A DNA stretch of 64,000 nt from Leptospira langatensis (GCF_004770615.1 NZ_RQER01000006.1:434001-498000); one strand, 5' to 3'; shown: positions 1 through 8,788, counted from the first letter of the stretch. Program-made: numbers and translations. Notes: a model not told the origin generated them from the sequence alone.

Positions 1-1
1 G

Positions 2-964
2 GTTTGTAAACCTACGGTAGCTTCTATTTTAGCGAGTATCTATAACGAACCTATTCAGAAGTCGAAGCATAGAGAGATCCAAGATACGAACGATAAGTAT
101 CTTGCGAATATCCAGCGAGGCGGAACATATTCCGTCGTGCCTCGTATTCCGGGCGGAGAGATCACTCCCGAAAAACTGATCGTGATCGGACAGATCGCAA
201 AGAAGTACGAACTCTATTGCAAGATCACAGGTGGCCAAAGGATCGATCTACTAGGAGCGAGAATGGATCAGCTCCCGGATATTTGGAGAGATCTGGTCGA
301 GGAAGGTTTCGAAAGCGGTCATGCCTACGGAAAAGCAATGAGAACTGTAAAGAGTTGCGTCGGCTCCACTTGGTGTAGATACGGAGTACAAGATAGCACC
401 GCCTTCGCGATTCGCATTGAGGAAAGATATAGAGGTATCAGAGCTCCACATAAACTTAAATCTGCAGTATCCGGTTGCATTAGAGAATGTGCGGAAGCAA
501 GAGGTAAGGACTTCGGGATCATTGCCACTGAGAAAGGTTGGAACCTTTATGTGGGCGGGAACGGAGGAGTGAATCCTAAACATGCTATCCTTTTAGCAGC
601 CGACCTAGACGAAGAGACCTGCGTTAAATACATAGATCGATTCATTATGTTCTATGTTCGAACTGCGGATAAACTTACTCGTACTTCTGCTTGGTTAGAG
701 CAATTGGAAGGTGGGATCGATTATCTGAAAGATGTGATCATTAACGATCGTCTTGGGATCAACAAAGACTTGGAAGCAGAAATGGAATCCCTAGTCGGAA
801 GCTATGTCTGTGAATGGAAAGACGTAGTAGAAGATCCTGAAAAACAAAAGAAGTATAAACATTTTATAAACAGTGGGGATTCCGATCCTACAATTAGCTT
901 TATAAATGAAAGAGGACAAAAACGTCCGATCGACTGGCCAAAAAAAGAAGCAGTCGCGAACTAG
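2..964 (+). CDS. nirB: Nitrite reductase [NAD(P)H] large subunit, 3' part
   Basis: C-terminal 320 residues of the siroheme [4Fe-4S] nitrite reductase, which reduces nitrite to ammonia in the cytoplasm. The frame is open from base 2, so the gene begins upstream of the window; the GTG at 137 is internal. The first visible residues (CKPTVAS) match the end of the BFD-like [2Fe-2S] region of NirB. The four cluster/siroheme cysteines are seen as C-x5-C (bases 356-376) and C-x3-C (bases 476-490), followed by a typical GGNGG loop. nirD starts 9 bases after the stop, so the two are co-transcribed. Truncation is due only to the window edge. Family assignment is firm. Confidence 0.93.
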   Translation, partial: VCKPTVASILASIYNEPIQKSKHREIQDTNDKYLANIQRGGTYSVVPRIPGGEITPEKLIVIGQIAKKYELYCKITGGQRIDLLGARMDQLPDIWRDLVEEGFESGHAYGKAMRTVKSCVGSTWCRYGVQDSTAFAIRIEERYRGIRAPHKLKSAVSGCIRECAEARGKDFGIIATEKGWNLYVGGNGGVNPKHAILLAADLDEETCVKYIDRFIMFYVRTADKLTRTSAWLEQLEGGIDYLKDVIINDRLGINKDLEAEMESLVGSYVCEWKDVVEDPEKQKKYKHFINSGDSDPTISFINERGQKRPIDWPKKEAVAN

Positions 965-973
965 GAGATCAAC

Positions 974-1327
974 ATGAATTCTATTGTAAAAGAACCAGTT
1001 TGGATCCCAGTGGGACCTGTTTCCGAATTCTCAGAAGAAGGCGGAGTCTGTGCGCAAGTAGACGGAACTCAGGTCGCTGTTTTCCGTTTCAGCTCTAGGA
1101 ACGAATGGTTTGCCTGTGAGAATCGATGCCCTCATACAGGGGACATGGTCCTATCCAGAGGAATGATAGGTGATTCAAAGGGTGAGCCAAAGGTGGCATG
1201 TCCAATGCACAAGAAATCCTTCTCTCTTCGTACGGGAGAATGCATTAGCGGAGATGAATATTCGATAAAGACGTATCCTATCCATATCGAAGATGGAATG
1301 GTCTATATCGGAATTGAAAAACCGTAA
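974..1327 (+). CDS. nirD: Nitrite reductase small subunit, Rieske type
   Basis: A 117-residue Rieske-fold protein, the usual length for NirD. It carries the [2Fe-2S] ligand pairs as CPH and, about 20 residues later, CPMH. In assimilatory nitrite reductases NirD partners the siroheme subunit NirB, whose gene ends 9 bases upstream. An AGGAG Shine-Dalgarno at 963-967 overlaps the nirB stop and fixes the ATG. The following siroheme gene starts 11 bases downstream, giving a tight nirB-nirD-cobA operon. A generic Rieske ferredoxin is the alternative, but the context makes NirD much more likely. Confidence 0.92.
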   Translation: MNSIVKEPVWIPVGPVSEFSEEGGVCAQVDGTQVAVFRFSSRNEWFACENRCPHTGDMVLSRGMIGDSKGEPKVACPMHKKSFSLRTGECISGDEYSIKTYPIHIEDGMVYIGIEKP

Positions 1328-1338
1328 GAGGATCTAAA

Positions 1339-2124
1339 ATGAAATCCTCATTGGGAAAGGTATATTTGGTCGGAGCAGGTCCCGGAGATCCGAACCTGCT
1401 CACCGTACGTGCCGTAAAATTACTCAGAAAAGCGGACGTGATACTGTACGACGATCTAGTCTCCGCTGAAGTATTGAAATACTGCCGAAGATCCGCAATC
1501 TTAGAGTATGTAGGAAAAAGGATCGGACAGCATAGTTGCCAACAAAACGAGATCAACCGTAAACTATCCGAATTTGCACAAGAATATTCTAATATAGTAC
1601 GGCTCAAGGGAGGAGATCCCTCCATTTACGGAAGAGCCGGAGAAGAGATAGAGCATCTAGCCTCCCTCGGTATAGAATGCGAAATGGTGGCAGGAGTTAC
1701 CACTGCTTCCGGCGCAGCCTCTAGTCTAGGAATTCCTTTGACTCATAGGGATTACGCCAGAGAGATCCTATTCTTGTCCGGTCATAAGAAAACAGGAAAG
1801 AATCCGGAAAGCTTTGAAGACCTGCATTTAGAGGGCAAAACAGCTCTAGTATACATGGGACTAAACAGTTTAGAAAGTATCCGAGAGAACCTGCTTGCTT
1901 CCGGAAATTCGGAGTCTACCCCGATCGCCTTTGTGGAGAATGCTACGACTCCCAAACAAAGAGTCGTTGTAGCAACCCTGGGAGATTGCATAGCCAAAGC
2001 GGAGGATTTCGATATAAAAACTCCTTCCCTATTGATCCTGGGCGAGATCGTTCGCTTCTATATCGAGCTGGAAAAGATCAAAGAACAGGGAAGGAATCTG
2101 ATTCTGTCGGATCTGAAATCCTAA
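1339..2124 (+). CDS. cobA: Uroporphyrinogen-III C-methyltransferase (SUMT), nitrite locus copy
   Basis: 261-residue SAM-dependent methyltransferase that converts uroporphyrinogen III to precorrin-2, the first committed step to siroheme and cobalamin. Family marks are the N-terminal VGAGPGDP loop, the RLKGGDPSIYGRAGEE segment and the later GIPLTHR segment. The gene directly follows nirD with an AGAGGATC ribosome site, so its likely job is to supply siroheme for NirB. It has no fused dehydrogenase/chelatase domain, unlike E. coli CysG. A second, divergent SUMT gene lies in the sulfate operon at 49972-50748. Function is secure; the division of labour between the copies is inference. Confidence 0.92.
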   Translation: MKSSLGKVYLVGAGPGDPNLLTVRAVKLLRKADVILYDDLVSAEVLKYCRRSAILEYVGKRIGQHSCQQNEINRKLSEFAQEYSNIVRLKGGDPSIYGRAGEEIEHLASLGIECEMVAGVTTASGAASSLGIPLTHRDYAREILFLSGHKKTGKNPESFEDLHLEGKTALVYMGLNSLESIRENLLASGNSESTPIAFVENATTPKQRVVVATLGDCIAKAEDFDIKTPSLLILGEIVRFYIELEKIKEQGRNLILSDLKS

Positions 2125-2192
2125 AATTTCTGGTAATCTTCCTCGGTTTGCGATTCCCTTGATCGGATGCGGATCTTCGCAAAAGAGGGATC

Positions 2193-3107
2193 ATGAACGA
2201 TATTACTGGAAAGAAGACGACACTTCGCACTGCTCAGGCGGAAGGATTCGTTTTCTGCCAACCGGAAACCTTAAGGCGGATCCAAGAAAACGACCTGCCT
2301 AAAGGAGATCTATTCGGAGTTGCTAAGGCCGCGGCCCTACTCGGTTCCAAAAAGACTTCGGAACTCATTCCTCATTGTCATCCGGTTTCTATAGATGGAT
2401 TCCAGGTGGAATTTGAGGTCTTAGAAGGGAAAAATGCGGTACGGATCCAGACCACCGCTAAATCCATCGGAAAGACCGGGATCGAAATGGAGGCCCTTAC
2501 TGGGGTTTCCGTAGCTGCATTAGTAATTTATGATCTACTGAAGCCTGTAGATAAGGAACTCTCTATCTCTGACATCAAGCTACTGGAGAAGAAGGGAGGA
2601 AAAACCGACTCTCAGATCACCAAGTTTGCCGCAGGATCCAAGGCAGGCATCCTGGTCTGCTCCGATTCCGCTTTCGAAGGCAAAAGAGAAGATGGATCCG
2701 GAAAAACAATATTAGAACTTTTGAATGAACACGGAGTGGAAACTCTTCAGTACAATGTGGTTCCGGACGAACCGGAGGCGATCCGCAAGAATATCCTAGA
2801 ATGGACCAAGCTAGGATTGGATCTGATCGTAACTACGGGCGGGACCGGCTTAGGTCCGAGAGACAATACCGTAGATACGATCCGGGAGATCTTGGACCAA
2901 GAAATTCCAGGGATCGCAGAAGCGATGCGCTCCTTCGGCCAAGACAGGACTCCTTTTGCCATGCTTTCTCGCTCTCTTGCGGGCAGGATCGGAAAGACAT
3001 TGATCGTCTGCGTACCAGGTAGCACGAACGGGGCAAAGGAGAGTATGCAGGCAATTCTCCCTGCTATTTTTCATGCAAAGAAGATGATGAGAGGAGAAGG
3101 TCATTGA
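2193..3107 (+). CDS. moaCB: MoaC-MogA/MoaB fusion, molybdenum cofactor biosynthesis
   Basis: 304-residue two-domain protein. Residues 1 to about 142 are MoaC (cyclic pyranopterin monophosphate synthase), with the conserved LIPHCHP motif at 58-64 and the GKTGIEMEA segment. Residues about 150-304 are the MogA/MoaB molybdopterin adenylyltransferase fold, with TTGGTGLGPRD at 214-224 and a PGS-type loop near the end. A short Gly/Lys/Thr-rich linker joins them. The fusion would couple an early step with adenylylation of molybdopterin. The start follows a GAGGGATC ribosome site. moeA overlaps the stop by four bases. Such fusions are known in other bacteria; both halves look intact. Confidence 0.92.
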   Translation: MNDITGKKTTLRTAQAEGFVFCQPETLRRIQENDLPKGDLFGVAKAAALLGSKKTSELIPHCHPVSIDGFQVEFEVLEGKNAVRIQTTAKSIGKTGIEMEALTGVSVAALVIYDLLKPVDKELSISDIKLLEKKGGKTDSQITKFAAGSKAGILVCSDSAFEGKREDGSGKTILELLNEHGVETLQYNVVPDEPEAIRKNILEWTKLGLDLIVTTGGTGLGPRDNTVDTIREILDQEIPGIAEAMRSFGQDRTPFAMLSRSLAGRIGKTLIVCVPGSTNGAKESMQAILPAIFHAKKMMRGEGH

Positions 3108-4300
3108 TCTCTTTCCCAGAAGCAATCCGATTGATAGAATCTTCCGCAGCCGAAAGCGAGATCGTTTCCGTTCCTCTAGAACATTCTTCCGGAAAGATCT
3201 TACGAGAGAAGATACTTGCGGATCGGGACTATCCTCCCTTTAACAGGGCCACCATGGACGGGTTTGCGCTGCGATCCCAAGGTTTTTCCAAGGACAGGAT
3301 CTATTCTTATAAGAGAGAATTACATGCCGGCGAATCCTTCTCCTTAGAAGAAGGAGAAGAGACCATCCGTATTATGACCGGTGCTCCTGTTCCGGAGGGA
3401 TTCGATCTTGTGATCAAGGTAGAAGATTCAACCGATCTGGGAAACTCGGATGGAAAAAGGCAAGTCCGCTTCGATACGGACAAGACTTCTTCTTTTTCGA
3501 ATATAGCGATCCGAGGAGAGGATCTAAAAAATGGAGAAGAGATCCTTTCGGAAGGAACTAGGATCAGCTCTTCTATTTTTTCTCTTCTCGCTTCCTTAGG
3601 AAGAAGCCGGATCCAAATATCAAAACTTCCTAAAGTACGGATCATCTCCACAGGAAATGAGATCGTGGGCCTGGAGGAGACTCCGAAGCCTTGGCAGATC
3701 CGAGATTCTAATTCCTATTCGATCCGTTCCCTTCTTCAAAAATACGATATCAGTCCGATCTCGATCGTTCGAGTCGGAGACGATCTTTCTCAATTGGAAA
3801 AAGCAGTCCTCGAAGGATTAGATTCTGACATACTCATCTTGTCTGGTGGGGTATCCATGGGAAACTTGGACCTCGTCCCCAAGGTATTAGAAGGCAACGG
3901 AGTGCGAGAGATCTTTCATAAGGTCCGCATCAAACCGGGCAAACCGATCTGGTTCGGAATGAAAGGGAGACAAGCAGTCTTCGGTCTACCAGGCAATCCT
4001 TTTAGCGTACAAGTTTGCTTTAGAATCTTCGTAGAATCTTATATTCGAAAATTCCTATGTCTCCCGACAGAATCTTCCCTTCTTCTTCCCTTTTCCGGCG
4101 AGAGAAAGAAGAAGAATCAACTCACAGAGTTCTTTCCCGTTCGACTTGAGAAAAAGCAAACCACAGTATTAACGGAAAACAAGAATAACGGTAGTGGGGA
4201 TATTCGAGCCGGAATTTTTTCCGACGGGCTCGCAGTTCAATTTTCCGAAAAAGAAAAAGTCCAAGAGGGGGAACTTTTAGAATTCTACCCGTGGAATTAA
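3104..4300 (+). CDS. moeA: Molybdopterin molybdenumtransferase MoeA
   Basis: 398 residues, normal for MoeA, which inserts molybdate into adenylylated molybdopterin. Visible signatures are PPFNRATMDGFAL near the N terminus, TGAPVPEG, STGNEIV, LSGGVSMGNLD and GLPGNPFS, all typical of MoeA domains I-III. The start is a TTG in a TTGA overlap with the moaC-mogA stop (3104-3107), implying translational coupling; the AGGAGAAGG just upstream is the ribosome site. With the fusion gene it gives the last Moco steps. A Moco enzyme such as assimilatory nitrate reductase is expected nearby, outside the window. moaA, moaD and moaE are not in this window. Confidence 0.93.
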   Translation: MISFPEAIRLIESSAAESEIVSVPLEHSSGKILREKILADRDYPPFNRATMDGFALRSQGFSKDRIYSYKRELHAGESFSLEEGEETIRIMTGAPVPEGFDLVIKVEDSTDLGNSDGKRQVRFDTDKTSSFSNIAIRGEDLKNGEEILSEGTRISSSIFSLLASLGRSRIQISKLPKVRIISTGNEIVGLEETPKPWQIRDSNSYSIRSLLQKYDISPISIVRVGDDLSQLEKAVLEGLDSDILILSGGVSMGNLDLVPKVLEGNGVREIFHKVRIKPGKPIWFGMKGRQAVFGLPGNPFSVQVCFRIFVESYIRKFLCLPTESSLLLPFSGERKKKNQLTEFFPVRLEKKQTTVLTENKNNGSGDIRAGIFSDGLAVQFSEKEKVQEGELLEFYPWN

Positions 4301-4311
4301 TCCAGATTGAC

Positions 4312-4349
4312 CCGGTCGTATAGAGGAATGAAATAAGACTGACGACCGG
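4312..4349 (+). promoter_or_regulatory. Leader hairpin touching the icd Shine-Dalgarno
   Basis: CCGGTCGT at 4312-4319 is perfectly complementary to ACGACCGG at 4342-4349, with a 22-base loop. The 3' arm ends inside the strong GGAGGG ribosome site (4348-4353) of the isocitrate dehydrogenase gene, so a folded leader would partly hide it. The pairing is seen directly; regulation is inference. It could also act as a weak stop for read-through from moeA, although no U-tract follows. Confidence 0.4.
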
Positions 4350-4357
4350 AGGGTAAC

Positions 4358-5824
4358 ATGACAGCCAAAAAGAAAATCGCAGTAGCCAAAGGGGACGGGA
4401 TCGGACCTGAAATTATGGACTCTACTCTGCGAATTCTGGAAGCCGCCGGCGCAAAGATCGAACCAGTCTTCATCGATATCGGAGAACAAGTTTATAAGAA
4501 GGGCCATAGTGCGGGAATAGAACCTTCTTCCTGGGACATATTAAGAGAAACGAAAGTATTCTTTAAGGCCCCGATCACTACTCCTCAAGGTGGAGGTTAC
4601 AAAAGTCTAAACGTAACCGTCAGGACCACTCTCGGACTGTTCGCAAATGTTCGCCCTTGTATTTCTCTTTATCCGTATGTGGATACCAAGCATCCGAAGT
4701 TAGATGTGGTGATCGTAAGAGAGAATGAAGAAGATCTGTATACCGGAATAGAGCACAAGCAAACCTCTGATACGGTCCAATGCTTGAAGTTGATCTCTCG
4801 TCCTGGCTCCGAGAAGATCATCCGTTATGCATTCGAATATGCTAAGGCCTACGGCAGGAAGAAAGTCACCGCCATGGTCAAAGACAATATCATGAAACAA
4901 TCCGACGGGCTCTTCCATGAGGTCTTTAAGGAAATCGCAAAAGATTATCCGGACTTAGAAGCTGCTAGTGAGATCATCGATATTGGTGCCGCTCACTTAG
5001 CGGAAAGGCCTCAGACTTATGACGTAGTAGTGACCCTGAATCTGTATGGGGATATCATCTCTGATATAGTGGCACAAGTAGCCGGCTCTGTTGGAATGGC
5101 AGGTTCCGCAAATATCGGAGAAGTAGTTTCCATGTTCGAAGCGATCCACGGATCCGCTCCTGATATAGCTGGAAAGAATATTGCAAATCCAAGCGGGCTT
5201 TTGAACGCCGCGGTCATGATGTTGGTCCATTTAGGACAACCCGATATTGCTGCCAAAGTACAGAACGCATGGCTTCTTACGATCGAAGAAGGGATCCATA
5301 CCGGAGATATTTTCAAAGCAGGAGTCAGTCGCATTAAGGTCGGAACCAAGGAATTTGCGGATGCAGTCATTGGGAACCTAGGACATTTACCTGAAAAATT
5401 CAAACCTGTTTCTTTCGGAAAAGCAAAAGCGATCCATATTCCGGAATACAAACGAGTGGCCTTGCAAAAGGAACTAGTCGGAGTAGATGTCTTCTTGGAT
5501 TGGGCTCCTGGTTCTCCCGATGAGTTAGGAAAGAAGTTAAGTGCGATCGCAGGAGATTTGAAACTCAGAATGATCACGAATCGCGGAGTAAAAGTATTCC
5601 CGGACGGAGCGCCTGAAACCTTCCTAACAGATCATTGGAGATGCAGGTTTGTAAGCTCGAACACAGTAGACGGGGATGTAGGAAATAATTACGCCCCTAT
5701 CCAAGCAGAACAAGTGGCTAAACTTTTATTGAGAGTCGCGGAGGCTGGGTTAGACAGTGTGCAAACGGAAAATCTGTACAAGTTCGAAGGCAAGAGAGCC
5801 TTTTCTTTGGGTGGCGGAGAATAA
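4358..5824 (+). CDS. icd: NADP-type isocitrate dehydrogenase with C-terminal extension
   Basis: 488-residue member of the isocitrate/isopropylmalate dehydrogenase family (isocitrate to 2-oxoglutarate, TCA cycle). The N-terminal GDGIGPEI loop, a VRTTLGLFANVRP segment, the REN.ED motif, NLYGDIISD and the EAIHGSAPDIAGK nucleotide region are present. The core ends near residue 340; about 140 further residues form an extra C-terminal domain, an architecture known in Thermus-type enzymes of about 490 residues. ATG 4358 follows GGAGGG. It is transcribed in the same direction as moeA but is separated from it by 57 bases containing a hairpin. Cofactor preference (NADP or NAD) cannot be read reliably here. 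Confidence 0.9.
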   Translation: MTAKKKIAVAKGDGIGPEIMDSTLRILEAAGAKIEPVFIDIGEQVYKKGHSAGIEPSSWDILRETKVFFKAPITTPQGGGYKSLNVTVRTTLGLFANVRPCISLYPYVDTKHPKLDVVIVRENEEDLYTGIEHKQTSDTVQCLKLISRPGSEKIIRYAFEYAKAYGRKKVTAMVKDNIMKQSDGLFHEVFKEIAKDYPDLEAASEIIDIGAAHLAERPQTYDVVVTLNLYGDIISDIVAQVAGSVGMAGSANIGEVVSMFEAIHGSAPDIAGKNIANPSGLLNAAVMMLVHLGQPDIAAKVQNAWLLTIEEGIHTGDIFKAGVSRIKVGTKEFADAVIGNLGHLPEKFKPVSFGKAKAIHIPEYKRVALQKELVGVDVFLDWAPGSPDELGKKLSAIAGDLKLRMITNRGVKVFPDGAPETFLTDHWRCRFVSSNTVDGDVGNNYAPIQAEQVAKLLLRVAEAGLDSVQTENLYKFEGKRAFSLGGGE

Positions 5825-6238
5825 TTAGATAGCTTCGTGATTTAGGATTTTCTTAAACGAATCCAAAGAGACAGGCTTAATGATATAATCCGTAACGAGA
5901 GGGATCTCTTTGGCTCTACGCAGATCCGAATCGTCCACAGAAGAACTCACCATATAGATCACAGGCTTTTTGGTCAGCGAATTCACAAAGTTCGCATATT
6001 CATCCAGGAATTGCCAACCGTCCATGAAAGGCATATTGATATCCAGGAAAATAAAATCAGGGATAAGATCGGGCTCGCTCTTATGTTCCTTTAAGAAAGT
6101 GATCGCTCCCTCTCCGTCCGGGAATACTTTCAGGCTCTCGACTGCACCGGTTTTCTCTATCGTTCTTTTGGCAATCTCAACGAAGATTGCATCGTCATCC
6201 ACAAGCAAAAGTTTCTGTTTTTTAGATAGTAAATTCAT
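5825..6238 (-). CDS. Single-domain response regulator (CheY-like)
   Basis: 138-residue receiver domain with no output domain. Acidic pocket residues lie at 14-16 (DDD), the phosphoacceptor is Asp66 (in LDINMP) and the conserved Lys121 is in the IKP motif. I chose the ATG at 6238, preceded by GAGAG, over an upstream start at 6286 that would lengthen the overlap with the kinase gene. The start lies 17 bases inside the end of the histidine kinase gene, so the two are almost certainly co-translated partners. With no DNA-binding domain it probably acts by protein contact or in a phosphorelay; the target is unknown. Confidence 0.88.
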   Translation of the reverse strand: MNLLSKKQKLLLVDDDAIFVEIAKRTIEKTGAVESLKVFPDGEGAITFLKEHKSEPDLIPDFIFLDINMPFMDGWQFLDEYANFVNSLTKKPVIYMVSSSVDDSDLRRAKEIPLVTDYIIKPVSLDSFKKILNHEAI

Positions 6239-8144
6239 TCGCTCTCGATAAATGGATCGTAAACTTGGTGCCCTTTCCAGGAACACTTTCCACCTGGATC
6301 TCCCCGCCCAAGGATTCGATCTGGTTCTTTGTCATGAACAGACCGACCCCTCTACCGTCCGTGTTACGGTGAAATCTCTTATGCAATTTAAATATCTGAT
6401 CCCCATGTTTCTTTAAGTCAATTCCTAATCCGTTGTCCTCAACTTCTAAAATATGATTTCCGTTCAACCAATATGTCCTGAAACGGATCTTAGGACTTTC
6501 CGTATCGGATCTATATTTTAAAGAATTTGAAAGCATGTTCAAGAAAATGCTCTCCAGGTATACCGGAGGATAAACGATAGAAGGTGATTCGGAAAAATCA
6601 GAGACCACTTCCGCCCCACATTCCACGATCTGTCCAAAAAACATGGACCTTACTCTCGAAAATACGGAATCGAAGAGCAGCTCCTCGGAGGTTATTTTCG
6701 GGCTTTGACGGATCTTGATCACCTCAACGATCTCATTCAATGTGTTCAAGAGTTGATCGGAAGTCTTCTTGAGATATTCCATGTACTCGAGTTTTTCTTC
6801 TTCCGTTTGGGACTCTTCCAAGAACTTAACGAGCGTGCCAATATTTCCGATCGGAGATCGCATATTATGAGAAACGATCTGATTGAATTCTTCTAGTTGG
6901 GAGATCCTTTCTTTTAAATGATTTCCTATGGATCTAAGACGGGCATTCTTTTCCCTGAGAATGTTTTCCAGAATTCGCTTACGAGATATGTCTTGGATCT
7001 GAGAAACGATAAACATCAGTTCGCCGGAGTCCTTTCTCACGGCAACCCCGGTAATGAATACCCAGACGATATGTCCTTTCTTATGCACATATCGTTTTGC
7101 GAATTGTGCCGAATCCTTTTCTCCGGCAATCATCTTCTGAAATGCGGTAGCGCCTATATGGATGTCTTCGTGATACGTAACGTCCTGAAAGCCCTTGAAC
7201 AAAAGTTCTTCAGGTTGATAACCCAACATTTTTGCAAAGGATTGATTGACCTCTAGGAAATAGCCTGTCTTGTCCAAGAGAATGATCCCATTCCCTGAGC
7301 TATGGAACGCTTCTGAAAATTTTTTCTCGCTGAGGCGGATCTCTTCTTCTACCAATTTAGAAAGAGTGATATCCTGCATAGCCCCGTAGACACCCACAAT
7401 CCGTCCACCTGAGTACGTAGGTTTTCCTTGGGTACGGACCCAGATCACTCTTCCCGATTCCGTAAGCATTCTATGTTCTACAGAATAAGATTCTCCCTGT
7501 TGGTAGCAGCGTAGATTCTGTTCTCGTAAGCGCTCTCTATCTTCCGGATAACTGTATTTTTGATAAACAGTTTCTCTATCTATCCCAAGACTAGGATCTC
7601 TTTCCAAGATCCTATAGATCTCCGAAGACCAATAAATGGTCCCATCCTCGACATTCGATTCCCAAGCGCCCACCTTTGCAAGTTCCGCCATGAGAGAAGA
7701 AAACTTCTTCTCCTGTTGGAGGTTCTCCGTTAGTTGCACTTGAGAAGTAACATCCCTAGACGCAGTATTAAGATAAGCAATCTCTCCCTTTTCGTTCTCT
7801 ACTGGTTGAGTAAGGGTTTGGAACCACACATAATTTCCGTCCTTCTTCAAGAAACGGTACTGAGTTGCTATCGTAGGTTGACCTGACTTAGCAGGTTCAT
7901 GAGACTCCAGTCGGATCCTTTCTCTATCCTCAGGATGGATGAATTCGTACGGACTACGACCCAACAATTCTTCGGGCTTGAATCCAGTAAGCTCTTCTAG
8001 CGCCGGATTAATATAAAGATAGATTCCTTCCTTATCATGAAGGCAGATTAACTCCCGACTCTTTTCTACTAGTATTTTGTACAGGTCCGTGCCTGAGCTG
8101 AGACGGATTTCTTCTTGTTGCGGAATCTGATCCATAAGTCGCAA
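6222..8144 (-). CDS. Soluble PAS-domain sensor histidine kinase
   Basis: About 640 residues with no evident transmembrane segment or signal peptide. Three PAS/PAC units lie at about 20-135, 155-262 and 275-390, the first with the classic HPEDRERI ending. A dimerisation/phosphoacceptor helix follows with His426 in VSHNMRSPIGN, then a HATPase_c domain with the N box (NMLSNSLKYRS) and G boxes (DNGLGID, GRGVGLFM, GKGTKF). The start is either TTG 8144 (GGA eight bases upstream) or ATG 8135 (no clear ribosome site). The receiver gene at 6238 overlaps its end. It likely senses a cytoplasmic cue through PAS ligands or redox state. Confidence 0.9.
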   Translation of the reverse strand: MRLMDQIPQQEEIRLSSGTDLYKILVEKSRELICLHDKEGIYLYINPALEELTGFKPEELLGRSPYEFIHPEDRERIRLESHEPAKSGQPTIATQYRFLKKDGNYVWFQTLTQPVENEKGEIAYLNTASRDVTSQVQLTENLQQEKKFSSLMAELAKVGAWESNVEDGTIYWSSEIYRILERDPSLGIDRETVYQKYSYPEDRERLREQNLRCYQQGESYSVEHRMLTESGRVIWVRTQGKPTYSGGRIVGVYGAMQDITLSKLVEEEIRLSEKKFSEAFHSSGNGIILLDKTGYFLEVNQSFAKMLGYQPEELLFKGFQDVTYHEDIHIGATAFQKMIAGEKDSAQFAKRYVHKKGHIVWVFITGVAVRKDSGELMFIVSQIQDISRKRILENILREKNARLRSIGNHLKERISQLEEFNQIVSHNMRSPIGNIGTLVKFLEESQTEEEKLEYMEYLKKTSDQLLNTLNEIVEVIKIRQSPKITSEELLFDSVFSRVRSMFFGQIVECGAEVVSDFSESPSIVYPPVYLESIFLNMLSNSLKYRSDTESPKIRFRTYWLNGNHILEVEDNGLGIDLKKHGDQIFKLHKRFHRNTDGRGVGLFMTKNQIESLGGEIQVESVPGKGTKFTIHLSRANEFTI

Positions 8145-8496
8145 AGTCGAATTCCAGTACTAATACATAAAAAGACGATTTAGACGAGTACATTGTGAAC
8201 TGGAAAAGATGAAAAGTTTGGAATCCTCCAAAAAGACAGAAAAAAACCCTCAATCCGACTCATTTGAAAGAAGGATAGGAAAACTAGATAGAACAGTCTA
8301 GTTCTTTCAATGTTTGGTTCCGATCAAAGCCATTTCAGATATATCCCTGACATGGATCGGACCCAAGAAATCTAGGATCTCTTTTTTATGATAGGATCTT
8401 GAAACGTATAAAAGCGGAGAAAGGATCGAGAAAAGAGAAAGATCTAAGAAAGGAAGGACTCTGTCGCAAAGACTCTTCTATTAAGGAAATATAATA
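8145..8496. other. Intergenic region with no supported gene
   Basis: About 350 bases between the kinase start and the ferredoxin terminator. The stretch is purine-rich around 8400-8460. One small inverted repeat, ACTAGA/TCTAGT at 8283-8302, is present. Short open frames here overlap the kinase in the wrong frame or lack ribosome sites. It presumably holds the kinase promoter, but I could not assign -35/-10 boxes. Confidence 0.4.
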
Positions 8497-8521
8497 GAAA
8501 AAAGATCCGGGAAGGATCTTT
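8497..8521 (-). terminator. Rho-independent terminator of the ferredoxin gene
   Basis: On the minus strand an 8-bp stem AAAGATCC/GGATCTTT (8521-8514 with 8508-8501) encloses a five-base loop and is followed by a U-run. It lies about 33 bases beyond the ferredoxin stop. A second dyad, CTTTCGG/CCGAAAG (about 8519-8543), sits between and may extend the structure. Confidence 0.8.
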
Positions 8522-8554
8522 CGGCCGGATTTACGACCGAAAGAAAGGAGAATA

Positions 8555-8788
8555 TTACTCTCCGTCGTCGCCTATTGCTTCTACCGGACAGATTTCCTTG
8601 GCCTTACGAGCTGCTATCACTTCTTCAGGGGAAGCAGGTTGTTTATGAAAGTAAACCTTGGACTCGTCGTCGGTATATTTCAGAAGCGTAGGAGCCTCTT
8701 CCAAGCAATCGTTACAAGGAACGCAGCTATTATCGATATAATATTTTCCCGGTACGTTTTCCGGAACCTTGTCGTTCTTATCTGCCAT
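8555..8788 (-). CDS. Small [4Fe-4S] ferredoxin
   Basis: 77 residues with one cluster-binding set: Cys22-x2-Cys25-x2-Cys28 and Cys67 followed by Pro (ICPVEAI). This is the single-cluster ferredoxin pattern, with a YYID start and very acidic ends. It would carry low-potential electrons in the cytoplasm. The gene is monocistronic with its own terminator. A possible client in this window is the siroheme sulfite reductase at 47665-49347, which has no CysJ flavoprotein beside it, but nothing in the local context proves that. A [3Fe-4S] form is less likely because all four cysteines are present. Confidence 0.87.
   Translation of the reverse strand: MADKNDKVPENVPGKYYIDNSCVPCNDCLEEAPTLLKYTDDESKVYFHKQPASPEEVIAARKAKEICPVEAIGDDGE

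Noticed and set aside
137..964. nirB starting at the GTG at 137
   Set aside because: The frame is open from base 2 and the upstream codons encode conserved NirB residues, so the gene simply runs off the left edge.
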